In this document: in pieces, positions 20,706-32,830 of the stretch
How the letters are laid out: each line of letters begins with the position of its first letter
Numbering within the stretch: the first letter of the stretch is position 1
Source of the DNA: Symbiodinium sp. CCMP2592
Taxonomy: Eukaryota > Sar > Dinophyceae > Suessiales > Symbiodiniaceae
Length of the DNA stretch: 64,000 nt
Assembly (NCBI GenBank): GCA_905221615.1
Contig: CAJNDT010003802.1
Location: 47,501 to 111,500, forward strand
Direction of reading: 5' to 3'
Position numbers and translations under genes: made by a program
Notes under the pieces: model-generated
Told to the model about the DNA's origin: nothing
The model's input: the letters and a program-made list of their open reading frames with translations, nothing else
Databases searched by the model: none

Positions 20706-22858
20706 CTAGGCCAAACAAACGGATGCTTGTGCAATCGGGTCTGCTATGTGGGAAGAGATGAAAGGCTTACCTGGTGCCAAGGCTTCAGCAAGTGCTGGGT
20801 TTCTCTCAACTCTCCATCGTCTGCGAAGTACGGGCCACGAAAGTCGTTTGGGGGATGTCTTTGAAGAATTTGGGCTATCAGCCAATGTTCCTCTTTCTTT
20901 CGTAGAAGTTGGCTTGCAAAAGAAGCACCCCATTCTCCGAGTACGTGATTTCATTACAACGCTGGATTCAAAAGGCAAGCTTGACCTGTTGCTTTGTGGG
21001 AATACACCGGCCACCTACCTCAAGTTTTGGGATACTTACAGAAAGACTGCACCAGAACATCCTGTATTTGGCAAAAATCGGAAAGACCTCAGCTTGAGCG
21101 TGCCAGTTTGGTTGCATGCAGATGAGGGCACAGGGCCCAAGCGCCGCCCTGTGATGGTGGTTCAATACCAGCCTCTTTTAGGCAAGGGCACATCTCGTGG
21201 TGGGCAAGGATTAAACTACGTTGGGAATTCCTTGACAACGAGGTTTTTATTCAGCATCATGGCGGCGCGACTATATTCGGGCCCACTGAAAAAGAATCGC
21301 CCGCTACTGAAGCTTGTGCATGAATTTGCCTTGGATATGGGGTCTTGCTATGATGAGCCTATTTCCCTGCCAATGACGCCGGAATTTGAAAAGATTACAT
21401 TGGTCCCATTGGGATTGAAGGGAGATCTTGTGGCTTTGAATAAGCTAGGCGGACTGACGAGGAACTTCCAAAGGGATACGTGGAGCAACGAAGACGGCCC
21501 CGGAATCTGCCATTTGTGTTCTGCTGGACAGCTAGGCCATGCCTGGCACGACGTCTCTTACGAAAATATGCTTTCGATGCGGCAAGATTCTGAGCTGCCC
21601 TGGGAAAGCACACCCTCCTTGATTGCAGAGCTTCCTGTTGACCCCGGCAATATGCCTGGATTCTTTCGTTTGGATGTATTCCACATCATGCACAAGGGTC
21701 TGCTCGGCGACGTTGCTGCAAACACTATTGTGCCAGCATTCATTCAGGAAGTTTTCTCTAGGCCTTGCTATCATAATTAATCTACTATTGTGTTTGCGAC
21801 AAATACCTGGAGTACTGTTTCGCTGAGGCAGCATGCTACGATTGTGATCTTTTTGCACAGTCGAGCTATGTCAAGCATTTGGACTTTGTCTACTGGGACT
21901 TACAACAGTTCTGCACACAGAACAAGTTGGACTTGCACATGAATGCCTTGACGAAGGGTCAACTGGGCATGAACAAGGCCAGCGACTATCCTTCTGCGAG
22001 CCTTGGCCGCTTTTTTTGTCATTACATTCACAAGCATGCGAACAGTTACAGATTCAGCATCGAAGCAGATATATCAAGCCGATACAATCTACAATTTCAG
22101 TATGTGAACCAAATAGGACGGTGTAGGATAGATACTCTGTATGTGTACAACCAATACACTCGAGTTGGCATACCTCTTTGGTTTTTTGTCTTCGAAACTT
22201 ACAGTGACCAGGCAAACAAATAAGTAAGTACACCTATATAAATAAGTTGACGAAACCACGTATGTAAGTAAGTATAAGTACAAGCTTAAGTACGTGTCAA
22301 TCAATCAGTGACATAACTATATATTATATGTTCTACATCGAATGTTCGATTTCAAGACTAAGGGGGTGGTTCAAAGGAAACGACACGACCAGCTTGTGCG
22401 TGTACCTGGAAGCCAAACTGAAGGACGTTTTTCCAACGATTTCGGCCTGCGACCGCGACTACTTCTTCAACATGCTGGCATGCCTGGAGAACGGCAACAA
22501 ACTGATGCGTCTGATGTACCACAGTAAACTTTGGTTGTCGAAAGCTGAGCGATCTAGCATGATTGTGCATTTCCGAAATTTGCTGACTGCATTTGTCAGC
22601 TGTGCACAGCATGCCTACAATCGGCAGATGTGCCGCTTCAAACTGCAGCCAAAGTATCACTGTGCGGGTGAAATTCTATTTGGGCTGGAGCATGATCACA
22701 AGTGGGGCAAGCCAAGCCTCAATCCGATTAGCAGTGCAGTGCAAATGGATGAAGACTACATAGGGCGCATATGCGCCATTTGCAGGTCCGTCTCGAGCAG
22801 AAGGCTCCACACCAAAACCCTGAAGAACTACTTGCTAGCTCTTGCGGCCCACTGGTGA
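20706..22858 (+). CDS. conserved dinoflagellate protein of unknown function (ICHLC / MDEDYIGR type)
   Basis: Large, well-formed coding region in three exons: about 20706-21757, about 21861-21975 and about 22370-22858. ATG 20746 is inside the first exon; an upstream AG at 20705 may be its acceptor. Conserved-looking strings are VPVWLHADEGTGPKRRPVMV, NSLTTRFLFSIM, GICHLCSAGQLGHAWHD, FFRLDVFHIMHKGLLGD, then WFKGNDTTSLCVYLEAKL and SSAVQMDEDYIGRICAICRS. I recall these as an abundant dinoflagellate family without assigned function. The CxxC...H...H-like piece and the LDVFHIMHKG string hint at metal binding and possibly a transposase-like origin, but that is inference. Sequence between exons contains AAGTA-rich low-complexity DNA. 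No internal stops in the exons. Confidence 0.7.
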
Positions 22859-24084
22859 TCTTCTAATGCTGTTAACTTATGTTGAGCATCACGAAAGCAT
22901 GCCAGTCCTGCAGTCCTCTGATCGCCATCGGGCTGCAAACATGTGCTTCGTGTGATTCCTGCTGACATTAGCGGTCGCTGAAAAAATCTTTGTTCGAGCT
23001 GACGGTGCTTGGCAAGTTCTACCAGGCAGTGGGATGAAATCATGACAGTTCAGAGCCTAAATATTGCGAGGCCCGGAAGCGGTCACTTTGACCGGTGGCG
23101 TAAATCAAGACTCATTCCTGCCACTTTACCCCAGAGGCGATAAATGCGGTCACCAGGCTTTCAAGGTGAACCAATAACCAATATGCGTAGCCGCGATGAC
23201 CTTGATGCACCCGCAAAAGGCTCCTGCAAAGGAACCTGTGCATCTGGACAGGCTAACATACCAGGCATACCAACATTTTGAAGTGAGCGCCTCAATGGCA
23301 GTTCTCCTAGGGTCCTACTTCGTCACACATCGCCGTGCAGCTACGCGCAGGCCGGTGCAAGGATTCTGTGCATGGAGGCAGCACAGCGTGAGAGCAAACA
23401 AAACGCACTCCCAGACAGGTAAGCAAGGTACAATGTCCAGCATAGGAACGACGACTTACCCTGCTGTAACATGACCTATAACATGCTCCGCGAAGGGTCG
23501 AGATTGCCTGACTGGACGGCGGGGTACATTATCTCTGTGAAACACAGCTCCTCAGATGCGCAATTTGCCTCAGAAGGATGCAGCTTTGCACGCCCACTAG
23601 ACTGTTCCGCTGCTTCTTCCAATCCCTCATTACCCTACACTCCAATCCATGCATGTGAAAAGGGGCACATCTTCACGGCGACCTAGCAAACTTGGGAGGG
23701 CTGCTGGAACGCAAGCGCAAACCGAGTCAGTGAGATGCATCCCTCAGGTGAGAATTAACTGTTTCGGTACTTAGCTACTGAGCCAGTTAGCCACTTAGCC
23801 AGCTAGTCAGTTTGAAAGTAGGTAAGTGAGTAAGTAAGCAAGTAAGATAAGTAAATCAGTAAGTCAGCAGCTCAGTAACATAGTCGGCTTGTGAGTAGTT
23901 AGCTCGTTCGCTACATAGTTGGCTAATCAGGTAGGAAGTCAACGTTAGGTAGTCAGTTCGTCCCTTCGTTCCTTCCTACCCTCCTTCCGTCATTCCTTCA
24001 TGCAGTGATTCCTGCATTCCGGCCCTCCTTCCTGAAACCATCCATACATCCTTTGCATGCGTGCATGCATGCATACAGATATAT

Positions 24085-24115
<31 letters not shown>

Positions 24116-24250
24116 ATCTTTAGTTACACATATGCATGTGGTGGATATGTGGATGACATGACTCTGGGGCGTAGACGCGCCGGAGGCGCTTGTGGAGCGC
24201 AGACCCTCGGGCAGCATGCAGAGCTGTCTTGGTGATGCTCACGGCAAGTA
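22859..24250. other. intergenic: dispersed repeat and TAAG/TAGC low-complexity DNA
   Basis: 23060-23170 carries the GCGGTCACTT...GGTGGCGTAAA...ATTCCTGCCACTT...GGCGATAAA cluster shared with 14840-15010 and 6640-6790. 23765-23960 is degenerate GTAAGTAAG/TTAGCCA tetranucleotide sequence. A TA run lies at 24078-24115. No gene supported. Confidence 0.5.
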
Positions 24251-25209
24251 CTTAGAATCGCATCCCCAGCAACGCTGGGAGCAAGGCATGTTGATGTGGT
24301 TGGCTGGGTTGTAGATCCGATCCTTTAGGCAGACGTATTTGAACGCTGTGACTCTCTCATGCTGGGATCCCCGGCCACCATACAGGTTCTCAAGCATACG
24401 AAATGCACAAATTATTCTATGTCCTCGACGAGGTCAGCCGCAATCCTCAGTCCACGGACACATCTGCTGTCTCCCATCAGAGATACGGCCCCATTGGCCC
24501 GGACCCGAAGCGCCAAAACCGCGAAACCGCAAACCCGAAACCCTAAACCCTGAAGCCTAAACAGTAAACCCTAGGCCCTAAACCAACCTCAAACCTCAAC
24601 TCCGTAAGGCTTTGCAGGAGACAAGGCAAGGGTCAAGTTGGCGGCTTTCGCCGTGGCACCGTACACTGCGTCGCCCTGGATCCGGGGCACATGGCCTTGG
24701 TGTGGCTTTGGTTTGTGGATTTAGGTCCTATCTTCAGGGTTTGATGGGTCTGGGGCCTAGGATATCAGTAGCCATCGTGTGTACTACTCTTGTGTTCAAC
24801 AAGCATTCCACTCTGAGACATCATCTTCGGGCTAAAGATGCTGGTTGCGTCTCGTCCTCGGAAATGAAGGCGTTTTTGAGATGTTGCTCTTCGCACAGAT
24901 GGAGGATCTAGCTTTCCTGTCTGATACAGTGTGAGAGTTGGAGAATTTCATCTACCTCAACTGCCAAGCGCGGTCCGGTGTCAGGGACGGAGTATACCCC
25001 TCTAGGACAGCGCCACTGAGCTCAGTGCCCATGTAGCCAGGGATCTGCTTGCCTCAGGACAACAAGTGACAAGGCTCCAGGAGGCGCAAACTCCGCCCTA
25101 AGTGTCTCTCGGATATGCATCGAAGCTGCTGCAGTGCTCACGTACTCGGGCAGCATGTCGGGCCTTGTGTTCAGGCCTCCAAGCGAGGGCGGGAAAAAGC
25201 ACAGCCAAG

Positions 25210-25243
<34 letters not shown>

Positions 25244-25680
25244 TAAGCCCTCTGCCTGTCGTCTGCATGCTGCTCTGCATAGAAGTGATCTACAATACGT
25301 GCTCGTGGGAGATCGTCGTCCTGCGTCACGGCCTGGGCTCATTGGTGGCACTCGGGCCTACAGCTGTTTTGGGGCATTCGGGTTTCGACTGGAAGTTAAC
25401 TTTTATCCGCCGAGTACCCTCCACCTAATCCTCCTCTCTGCAGTCAAATGTTTGGAGACACCCTGTTTTTGCATTCGTTTGCCACCCCCTCGTCCGGCTT
25501 CCCTTCATTTTACCTGATTTGTCGGCCTCCCCCCCCCTCCCAGGGCCCCTCCCCCCCCCCCTCCAACCTTGTCGCCCCCTCCCCCTCTCCCCCCGCTCCC
25601 CGCCCCCCCTCCCCCCCCTCCCCCCCCCTTGCCCCCGTTTTCCTCTTGAAGATGGCTGGGGTTGAGAGGCCCCCCTAGCA
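24251..25680. repeat. telomere-like string, (CA)n and C-rich tract, no gene
   Basis: CCCTAAACC-type units at 24525-24600; CA run at 25211-25240; an imperfect poly-C/CCT tract at 25525-25635. ORFs around them are unconvincing. Confidence 0.6.
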
Positions 25681-26950
25681 TCTATACAACATCGAATGCC
25701 CCCTCGCCCTGCCGCTAAAGAGCCGAGGCGGGCGGCGTAGCGTTAAAATTAACTTTTCTAAACAGGTAAGGAGGGGATCTTGTCGCCGTTGCAAGTCTTG
25801 AAGGAACCCCCAATTGGAACGTCAATAAATAAATGCTCACCGTTAGTCTTTCAGCACAGCTTAGCACGCAGCCGGCAGGTGCTCTGGTTGCGGGGCGCGC
25901 TCCGCAATGGCCCTGCCAGCCTCTTGAACAGAACTCTTTCCGATGAAACCAACCAGCGGCGTCAGTACCGTGGAGTCGTGAGAGTATGGCATTCGGGCAC
26001 CCTAATCTCTTTTCAGCATAACTTGTAAGGACCCGGCCATCTTGCACGTGTGGATGATGCCACCACCGTGAATGTTTTCTGCATGCTTGCTGGGCCTGGG
26101 CTAAGATTCTTGATTGCGAGCTCCTGTACCCTACGCTGAGCCATGCACATGAAACCGCTGTAGCCAGGGATAGTTGGAACCTGTCAGTCCGGATCGCAGT
26201 AGAAGTCGATTCATGCGCAGCAGGGAAACCCTAAACCCTCTGAGAGGATGGCCCAATAGGACCGCACCACGTCTGCTCTGGCCTTGCCAAGAGGATGTGG
26301 GTCCGGTGCCTGCAGCCACAGAAAGGGTCTCCCTCCTGAGGGTTTAGGGTTTATAGGGTTTGTAGGTTTCGGGTTTTAGGGTTTAGAGCGAAGGCTCTCT
26401 GAGCATCCGGCCGGTTCGGAGAATCGATCCTCGGGGAAGGGCTTTGCCCGCTTCTGCCTCTGCACCGGAGGGATCCAGTGTTGCTTTCAGCCTAGACGTT
26501 GTCCATTCCATCCAGCTCTAAGGCCACGACGAGGCTGCCAACGCTTGCTGCAGGGCCGCCTTCTTCTCCTCCAACTGCCACCTGGCTTAAAGCAGCCTAG
26601 AGCCTCCAGGCGAGGGCGGCGAGGGGGTGTGAAGCTTCCCGAGGGCCCTGCTGCTCATCCCGTGCACCCGCGCCGACTGCGGCCTGCGTCCGACCATAGA
26701 TGTCCTCACACAAGGTTGGCAGTCCGTACTGAAGGACCTGTGACGACTGCTTCCAGCGAGCACACACCCCTCGAGAGACAGGATCAAGGGAAAAAGCAAA
26801 GCACAGCTCAGTTGTCCTCTGCTTTGGCGGATGGGATGAAACCAGTGTAGCCGGGCACGCGCGAATTCATGCCTCGTGGCGATTTCATGAGTCCACGCAC
26901 TGCTGTGGTTGCACGCAGGTCTTGCATCGGCAGGAAGGTTCAGATAGCAG
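25681..26950. other. unique sequence with unassigned ORFs
   Basis: A 110-codon minus-strand ORF (25715-26047) contains the string GWFHRKEFCSRGWQGHCG, which has coding-like composition but which I cannot assign. TTTAGGG-type strings occur at 26225-26240 and 26335-26390. No gene model is supportable. Confidence 0.3.
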
Positions 26951-26953
26951 TGC

Positions 26954-27214
26954 ATGGACTCTCTCAGAGCCAGAAAGGTCTTCCAATCAATGCAACGGGG
27001 GGCGCATGGTGAGGCTGTGAGCCGTGCACTGCTCGCCCACTGCACGTCGGGCACGCTCCAGCTTGTCCTGCAGGCCAGCCCAGAGGGGCAAGCTTCCTTA
27101 CCCCAACACTGCCACCGGCTGTTGCAGTCGCTAAGCAGACTTATGCAAGTTCTTGCGCATGTGACCGAACTCGTCAATCTCCAGCCGGGCCTGTGGCGGT
27201 TCCTCCGGCAATGA
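26954..27214 (+). CDS. unassigned 86-codon ORF, possible exon
   Basis: Encodes a Leu/Gln-rich, helix-prone peptide ending QVLAHVTELVNLQPGLWRFL. The complementary strand also carries a long ORF, so one of the two may be a shadow. No family recognised; no splice partner found. Confidence 0.2.
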   Translation: MDSLRARKVFQSMQRGAHGEAVSRALLAHCTSGTLQLVLQASPEGQASLPQHCHRLLQSLSRLMQVLAHVTELVNLQPGLWRFLRQ

Positions 27215-27639
27215 CCGGTTGGGCCGCCATCTCAGATCCTGCACGCTGGCAGAGACAAACAGGTTAGATGGCGAGCTCGCTAGACAATCAGTCAGGTAGG
27301 TAAGTATGTAGCAGGTGGGCTGGTAGGTACGCAGGTGGTTAGTTTCGAATTAGATTAGTCAGATTAGGCTTGGCCAGGCCAGCTTCCTCAGTCCGTCAGT
27401 GAGTTGGTTGGAAAGCCAAACAACAAGTAGCTAGTAGGGGAAGGATACTCGATTTGGAGTTAGAGATCAGGATGCGACTCTTCGCAAACTCCGCGAGAAG
27501 TCCTGGCTGGGCCGATCGGGCGGCGCACGCAGCGGAGTGATCCCCGACGGCCGCCACGGCCTGTCGGTAAACATAGATCGCCGTCAACTCTGAAGCACGA
27601 AAATGAATTTGTGGATGTTTACACGTTTCCTTTATCTGT

Positions 27640-28385
27640 GTCTTTATGAATCTTGACAGAGCTGTGTATGGATGCATGGATGCATGGATTCATGGATGTG
27701 TGAATGCAGGGATGCATGCATGCATGGCATGTAAGTATGTATTTGTGCATGTAGGCATGCACATGTGTCTGCAATTCTATCTGCATGCCTGCTTGTATGT
27801 CTGCATGTGTGCATGTATGTACGTGTGAATGTCGGTGCGTGTATATACACGAAGGCTCATATGTACCTGTTCATGTGCACGCGCATGCATGTGTACAGTG
27901 TACACATACAGATGGAAATCTTACTTACTTACAAACATGAATGTGTGTGTATATATATATATATGTGTGTGTAAGTATGCATGTATATGTATGTGTGTCT
28001 ATATGTATATATATGTGTGTATGTATATGTGTGCATGTATGTGTATGTATGTGTATGCAGATGTATGCATATTGTGTATATGTACATGCTTCTGCTTATT
28101 GTATAGTATATGTACCTAAATGTATCTATTTGCATATTTATGTATGTACACTTATGCACATATGTATGTATCGTATGCGTGTGTATACACATATATAAGA
28201 GTGGGTGCTGTACATAGATTATAGACGGATAGATATATAGGCAGAGAGATAGCTAGATAGACACATAGATAGGTAGATAGGTAGGTAGATTTAGGCGGAT
28301 AGATAGGTAGGCAAATGAATAAATGGGTAAAAATACGGAGGTGGAAGTAGGCAGATAGATACATAGGTATAGACATATGTATTTA
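27640..28385. repeat. ATGT/GTAT and GATA microsatellite cluster
   Basis: 27650-28200 is ATGC/TATG/GTAT-rich with a TA run at 27950-27964; 28215-28380 is degenerate TAGA/GATA. ORFs over this segment are artefacts. A further TAGGTAGA tract lies at 28595-28650, beside a GGTTTAGGGG-like string. Confidence 0.8.
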
Positions 28386-29890
28386 ATTTACATATTCAGT
28401 TTTTTGCTTGTGTTTATGCAATCTCAACCCAGCTTTGTCAATTATTAAGGCTGGCTGTGTATGCGACTACCGGATGGTCGAGTGCGATGCGTAGTCTGTC
28501 GTGTAAGATGCGGGCTCCAGCTCCAGGTGGTCATCCGGCATGGAGGAGAGCCTGCAGCTTGGGGGTTCGGGGGTTTGGGTGCTTAGGGGTTTTAGGGGGT
28601 AGGTAGATAGGTAGGCAGGTAGACAAGTAGATAGGTAGATAGCTATGTATACATGGATGAAGGTATGCTCTCTGTCGGTATGGGGGAAACCCCAACATCC
28701 CCCCGGCACCCCATCCACGACCACAGGAGCCATGCCGCATTCCGAACCAGGCCGAGGGGCAGCCACTCACTTTGCTCTGTATACAAAGCAACTGACAGCA
28801 ACCCTAAAAAACTCCGCCACTTCCACAGTCCACCACCAGGAGCAAACCAGCACGAACAGCAAACCTAAACCCGGCATCTCCTGGAGTGCTGGTCTTATGG
28901 ACTGTGCGCCAACGCAGGCAAAGCTCTCAGGTTGGAACCAGAGCTGCAGGACACATCCAGAAGCTACGAGTATCTGCAGCTTGGACCGAGGGCAAACGCC
29001 ATCAATTCGCGTGGGTTGGTGACACGGCTGTCCAAGTTGACTTCTTCGACACAGGCCTTCTTTACGGACGAGCCAAAAGATCGACAAGCTGCAACCATGA
29101 TGAATCCACATCTGACCCTGGGCACCAGCCTCTTTTCTCCTCCAAGCACACGCGCGACTCGCGACTCCCGGCTCAGCCCCGGCAGCATCACCTCAAGCCG
29201 GGACAGCAGTTGCCCATGCGGCAAAGGGTCGAAAGCAGCCCTGGGCCCCAGGTTGACAGCATCGGATTTCCTTCGCTCTGCAGGCAAGTCTAAGTCGTCG
29301 GGTGAAACCTTGATCAGGATCGAACCTCAATGGTGCCCACCGTATAACTCAGAAAAAAATAAATATCACTGTTATCACATTCCTCGCCATCACCATGGAT
29401 TCAACCTGTCCTGAACAAGCCTACAGCGTCAATGTCCCACACATGGTGCACGTGGAGGGACAGGTCGGTTCTGTAGAGCTGTGCTGAAAAAATGTAGTAA
29501 CTAATGGGAAGCTGTGGCTGACGAATGCGTTTGCGAACCGACTTCAGCAGATTCTCGCATGATGCAGGGCATCTACTGCGAAAGATGGTGTACGCCTAAC
29601 CTCACCTCTGAATGCCCCTTTGGGCATGGCAGCGATGAGTCACAAATTGCGAGTTGCAGGGCAGAACATGTCATTGCGTCAGTCTGCACTAATTCGACCG
29701 AGGGCTCCCGCACGCTAAACTCGTGCAGCCATCAAGCGCGTCTTCAACGACCGTGGCTCCGGGCAGAGGCAGAGCATCACCCTCGACGGTCGATTGGCCT
29801 CAGCTCACTTCTCAAGGCTCAAGGCTCTTCTGTCTTGGAACACAACTCTGATCTCAGCTCGTGCCGGGCCACGTGAAGAAGCCAGGAGAA
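28386..29890. other. intergenic, no gene recognised
   Basis: Several 100-160 codon ORFs overlap on both strands between 28.6 and 29.4 kb without motifs or compatible splice chains. Their mutual overlap suggests they are mostly chance ORFs in GC-balanced DNA. Confidence 0.35.
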
Positions 29891-29891
29891 C

Positions 29892-32423
29892 TTATGCGCA
29901 GCCCAATCCTTCGAAATGGCAGCACCACGTCTTCTTGCCCGCCGACCAGCCCATCTTGAACTTGGCAAGGCCAGCGTGACAGTCGTATTTGGGAGATCCT
30001 TCCATGTGGATCTGTCCCCAATGCCAGTGGCCTCCATCGTTCTCCCACTTCCACTCCATGCCGGCGCCGGCCGCGCCAGGTGGGAAGCCGACTCCTCCGG
30101 CAGCACCTCCGGCCACGCCTCCAGCTGCGCCTCCGGCAGCTGCGCCTCCGGCCGCGCCTCCGTGGAAGACGTGGACCTCCGTGTGGGTGTGGGTGTGCCA
30201 AGAGCCACCACCAGCAGCCCCGGCGGCCCCGGCGGCCCCGGCTCCGGCTCCCTCGCAGCCCATCTTCTGATTGGCACAGCACCAGGTCTTCTTCGGTGCC
30301 GACCAGCCGATGTGCCAATTGGTCAGACCGACATGGCAATCATAGGGGAGCTTTGCGACGGCGCCGCCTGAGACGGTCACAGCAACCCAGGTCCAGTAGC
30401 CGTTGACCTGGACGTGCTTCCAGACCATGCCCGCTCCCGGGTCGACGGCCGGAGGCTGCGCGCCCTCGCAGCCCTTCCCCTTCACAGAGCAGCACCAATG
30501 CTTCTTCGGGGGAGACCTCAGACGAGACACCCCTCTGCCACCAGGGAAAAAGCAGGCGAACACCAAGCACACCAAAGCTGACAGCCTGACAGCACTGTGT
30601 TGAGGGCGCGGCCATGCTCTGAAGAAGTTGTTGAGGGCAGCATCGCAGTCGTAGGGCTCAGAAGTCGCCACATGTACTTCGCAACCAGCAGCTTCGATGG
30701 TACAGCCTCTGCAAATGTCGCATTCCACCTGAACCTGGCTGTAGGCCAAAGCGCAGGCATTGCTCCTCCCGCTGAAGTGGTTCTCCTCGGCCCATTTCAT
30801 GCGCTCAATGCAAAGAGAAGTGTCCCCCCCGTGGTTGCACGGCGCTTGGCAACCCAGTGGGGAAAGCGTGGTATGAGGGCATCCTCTTTGGAAGTGCTCG
30901 CAGCAATAGTCACTCTTCTCATCAGACCAATCATCGGGCTCTCCGTGGTAGCAGTGGTGGTCCGCACAGCCCTTCTCATGATGCTCGCAGCACCTGAGCT
31001 TGAACGATCGTGCACTTGAACATCTAATTCAAAAGGCGAAAGCCGCTACTTTGAACAAGACCTGTAACATTCGCAAACCTTGCATTTCCAGCTGTGCAGT
31101 CAGGCGACCATTGCTTCTTGGAGTCCGACCAACCATGCAGCCAGTTGGAGTATCCGGCATCGCAGTCGTAGATGGTGCCCGTTGCCTTCCCTGCTCCGGC
31201 AGCAGCAGCATGAATCGAGGCACCCATGCTGGCATGGATGTGCATGTGTCCTTTCCATGAGCCAGGGCATCCCCGGCTCTCGTGAGCACAGCACCAGTCC
31301 TGCTTTGTCTTGGACCACCCAAAGTACCAGTTGGAGTAGCCCGCATGGCAGTTGAAGTGTTTCAGCTCATGATGGCTGGTCTTCACGATCTTGTGATGTC
31401 TGATCACCACTTTCGGAGGGGATGGAACCGGCACGTCGATGTACTTGGTTTTGGTGATCACGTTCATGTGGTCCTCCTCATGGGTCCCTGGACAACCACG
31501 GCTCTCCTTCCAGCAGCAATACTCCCTGTGCGGGGTTGACCACAAGTGCTTGTAGTCATGAAAACCTTCGACGCAGTCGTATTCATGATGATGATCGTAG
31601 ATAATGTGCGTCTTGTGGATGATTTTGGGTGGCTCGTGCACAATCTTCGGGACATACTTCTTCACCGCAACGGGCACTTTCTTCACCTTCTTGTCATAGA
31701 CAACCTTGGGCACTTCCACAGGATGAGCCACAGGAACATACTTGTAGTGGATGTGTGCCGGGGGCCTCTCCCCCTGCACCGGGACGGGTTCCTTGACAAT
31801 CTTGGGTGGAAGTGGCTTTGAAGGCACCTTGATGTGCACAACTTTGGGCCGTGGCTCTGGCCCCCGCACAGTCACATAGTGGTACTTGGGCACGGTGACT
31901 GGAACTGTCTTGGTAACTGGCACATACTTGTCTACGTTCACCACCTTGGTGGGGCATGCGACGCTTTCAGCCCAACAGCACCATTTCTGATGCTTCACTG
32001 ACCAGGCTCGGTAGTTCATAGCATCTGTGGAGCAGTCAAAGTGGGCATTCGGTGCGTAGACTTTGTGATACACCACACGAGAAGGTCCAGGAACGGGGTA
32101 TCCCACCACCTTGTCCCGATTTTGTGTGATGTAGTGGTGCTTGATGATGATCTGCTTCGGCGGCGGGGGTGCTGTCGTCGTGTAGAGGATCTCATCTGCT
32201 CCCACTACGCTATTACGATGCAACAGAAAGATCATGAAGATGCCGACCAGCAGCCTCGGATGAAGGCCAACAACAGGCACAAGAGCACCCATGCCGTTCG
32301 AACAGGAAGAGATACGCAGCGCCGATGCAGCCGAGGGCACACAAAGATCAGGCCAATTGCCACTGCGCAGGCCGACCAAATATTGGTGCCGCGGCTCGCC
32401 GTCTTCACCTGGGTGGTTGTCAT
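29892..32423 (-). CDS. membrane-anchored or secreted protein with eight WS-WCC-GC cysteine modules (729 aa)
   Basis: Four exons fit exactly: 32423-32341, 32209-31109, 30993-30613, 30516-29892. Introns are GT-AG (131 and 115 nt) and GC-AG (96 nt), every join is phase 2, and the total is 2190 nt, so 729 residues plus stop. The N-terminus (MTTTQVKTASRGTNIWSACA followed by a hydrophobic run ending VVVGADE) looks like a signal peptide or anchor. Eight modules of about 30 residues follow, pattern C-x(8-12)-WS-x(4)-(W/Y)CC-x(5)-GC, for example YDCHVGLTNWHIGWS then KKTWCC. Two joins fall inside modules and restore them precisely. Linkers are Pro/Val/Lys/His-rich and later Gly/Ala-rich. I infer an extracellular or surface protein with disulfide-rich repeats; ligand unknown. 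I recall such modules from dinoflagellates but know no assigned function. Confidence 0.8.
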
Positions 32424-32439
32424 AATACGGCACCTAATA

Positions 32440-32830
32440 TATTTAGGGTGCCCAACAAGGGGCCAAGATTTTTGACAACTACCCACCTCCTTTTGAATGC
32501 TGCCCTTGCCGTGCCCAACAAACACGACATCCTCAGAGGCGGAAGCTTTCATGCTTTCAGAAACGGGTGCTCTTTCTCAACACAGAAAGAGGGGGGAGGG
32601 AGGAGGGAGGGGAGGGAGACAGAGAGAGAAGACAGAGAGAGAAGACAGAAAGAGAGAGAAGACAGAGAGAGAGAAGACAGAGAGAGAAAACAGAGAGAGA
32701 AGACAGAGAGAGAACGCAGAGAGAGAAGGCAGAGAGAGAAGGCAGAGAGAGAGAGAGGGAACTCAGCCGAGCCGAAAAGTATAGAAACAAAACCAGGCAA
32801 GCGGCGCTGACAGTCTCGTAGGCGCCCCTC
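32440..32830. repeat. (GA)n-rich tract with GACAGAGAGAGAA periodicity
   Basis: From about 32585 to 32760 the plus strand repeats GACAGAGAGAGAA-type units of 11-14 nt. Glu/Arg-rich ORFs here are repeat translations. It lies just upstream of the 729-residue gene and could overlap its promoter or 5' UTR. Confidence 0.8.

Noticed and set aside
25715-26047. 110-codon minus ORF with GWFHRKEFCSRGWQGHCG
   Set aside because: Looked familiar, but I could not place it in a family; no neighbours or splice sites support it.
26587-27177. 196-codon minus ORF
   Set aside because: Overlaps a plausible plus ORF, is Cys/Ser/Pro/Arg-rich without motifs, and has no splice support.
28645-29414. Overlapping 100-160 codon ORFs on both strands
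   Set aside because: None dominates in composition or motif content; likely chance.
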